Origin: Odontesthes bonariensis
Taxonomy: Eukaryota > Chordata > Actinopteri > Atheriniformes > Atherinopsidae
Assembly: GCF_027942865.1 (NCBI RefSeq)
Contig: NC_134515.1
Location: 18,436,227-18,500,226 of the forward strand
Length of the DNA stretch: 64,000 bases
Reading direction: 5' to 3'
Shown in pieces: positions 62,254 to 64,000 of this stretch. A program made the translations under genes and the position numbers. Within the stretch, counting starts at the first letter, position 1. Each line of letters opens with the position of its first letter. Under the pieces are notes generated by a model. The model searched no databases, was not told where the DNA came from, and was given only the letters and a program-made list of their open reading frames with translations.

Positions 62254-64000
62254 GTGAGTGAGGCCTTCTTTAGCTAGTTAGCTAGCTTGCTAAACGACAT
62301 ATGCTCACGGGAGACCTGTTCGCGCAGTACGCCGCCCTCTGCGGGATGACCAATATTTATGAGCCAAGCGCTTAAATCAACCAAAAACAATGCTAATGTT
62401 ATACTAGTTAATGTCAGTTTGACTTTGACGTGCTAGCTTTTTGCGTAACGTTAAGCCCCGTGTGTGACAACGCTTAGTTTCAAGGTGGTGTTGTGACAAC
62501 AGTCTTGGCAGACACTGCACATAGTGCATCGCTTGAGCGGCCGCTTGAATACGGCACAGGCAGGTAATTGTACACAGTGGATATTAGCCGCGGCTCCACT
62601 GCTGCCGGCTAGCTGTAGCATAGCCACTTTAACAAGCACGCTCATTAAGTAGTTTGCTGAGTAATCATTAGCTTGTAACTAAGTTTGACGCAGCCGTGGA
62701 ATGACGGTGCCGCTATACGGAGCAGAGGAGCTCTCATTCGGCTGTTTGCAACTTGTATGCCATCGATGCTTCGATTATTGACTGAACGATAGACGTTCAT
62801 ACACTGTAACGTTATGTGTTAGCTAATCGCTCAGATAGCGGACCTAGCTAGCGCGGTGACATGCGTTGCATATACTTGGCCTGTGCTGAGCAGCGCAGCG
62901 CAGTCAGCTGACACTGCTCGGCCCGCTACGGCCTGTTACACTGAAGCATGCATTGTCACCATGTGTCAAGTTGCACTGCTCACAAATGCCCGTGCCTGTT
63001 TAGACTGTGCAGAAGCCGATCGGCTCGTTGCATCCATTCTGAACGGCGGGGCACAGAGAGGGGTGTCGTGATGCATGTGGTAACTGGAAGCTGCTGCTGT
63101 CAGACCGAGAGTTTCTACATAGGGGGGCTGGATCTCTGAGCAGGGGGCAACGTTAAAATAGGAAGTTGGACGAGTCGACAGTTAATAGAAAGCTGTCATC
63201 CTAAACCCAGAGGGTTCAAGTATACTATTCACAAACAGTGTCTACACCAGGGCTGCACTTTCTTGGAAACAGTAATTTGACATTGTTGAATGTAGTTTTT
63301 CTGCGGTGGTACAGAATGAAACGGTTCAAACTAATTAAGGATTCCCTGGCAACGATTACAAGACGCTGACGTTATCACCATCCTTTCTGTTGCAGAAATG
63401 GTTTCCTACAGCTAATGTTGCATTTTGTTTTAAGATCAAATCTAACCCCTTTTGTTTTCTTCTGGTTCTTTGCTCATCTTGTTGAGGCTTATTGGGCATA
63501 TTCTGTAGTTATCCACAAGCAACAAAAAAACAAACAAAAAAACCCAAATTGTTTGGTAAATAAAACATTTACATAAAACCCTTTAAATCCAAGAACCCTG
63601 ATAAATCTGATTCAATTATGCAGTTGGACACTCTTCTCTTACAGATTATCCATAGGAAGTGATAAATGTGAGTTTATTTGCCTTACTTTTCACTTCGCAC
63701 ACCGTGACTGCGGCATATTAACACATCTTGATGTAGATGCTCGAAACACATATTTTGCTGGCCTAAACTGTACAACTGTAATACAGTATGTGACCTATTC
63801 TTGGCCACGGATCTTTGCAGGGTCAGGATTTTTCCTGCCGGACCACAGCCGGCTTGATATGGGAGACTCGGATCTAATGATTGAATGGGATGCATATAAA
63901 ATGCAATCATGTTGGTGAATTGTTAACATTTTGCTGTTATGTCGTTTTATCAACTTTTATTAACACATTATTGACAGCTGTTATTTTGATTATGCGAAAT
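62254..64000 (+). other. Intron 1 of the last gene
   Basis: No further exon is seen before the window ends. The first 650 bp still have CpGs and GCTAGC/GTTAGC words (e.g. 62269-62290, 62434, 62819-62856), so part may be promoter-proximal. After about 63150 it is plain AT-rich sequence. Confidence 0.4.

Overview
The window is nuclear DNA of a ray-finned (teleost) fish. It holds intron-rich vertebrate genes with short introns, CA/TG microsatellites, many decayed Tc1/mariner copies, and a makorin-4 gene that I know from fish. I saw no prokaryotic signal, CRISPR array, retrovirus or other capsid-bearing element. I assembled exon chains by eye from splice signals and reading frame. The seven complete models (rpl10a, fance, mkrn4, ppard, def6, troap-like, pfkm) all sum to a multiple of three and end at a stop.

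Layout: from 1 to about 38.2 kb all genes lie on the minus strand: an IRAG1/MRVI1-like gene (3' part beyond the left edge), rpl10a, fance, mkrn4, ppard and def6. The order def6-ppard-fance-rpl10a is that of human 6p21.31, with mkrn4 between ppard and fance. From about 40 kb on, all genes lie on the plus strand: a troap (tastin)-like gene, muscle phosphofructokinase pfkm, and the first coding exon of a gene I cannot name. Troap and PFKM are on human 12q13, so the def6/troap divergent spacer is a junction of two ancestral blocks.

The genes are not one pathway. They cover translation (rpl10a), DNA crosslink repair (fance), ubiquitin ligation (mkrn4), lipid-sensing transcription (ppard), Rho-GTPase/immune signalling (def6), mitotic spindle function (troap), glycolysis (pfkm) and calcium-store signalling (irag1). 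Intergenic and intronic DNA carries at least six Tc1/mariner relics, a LINE tail, a TIR element with TTAA at its ends, several fish SINE/LINE-tail fragments and a compound direct-plus-inverted repeat.

Most worth a second look: a 90-nt, stop-free, frame-preserving intron inside the normally unbroken 451-nt ligand-binding exon of ppard; a (TG)24 tract 8 nt from a pfkm acceptor in a 126-nt intron; a duplicated two-exon cassette in troap; a 275-codon antisense ORF over pfkm exon 1; and dense GCTAGC/GTTAGC words at two CpG-type promoters. I found no clearly new multi-gene system.
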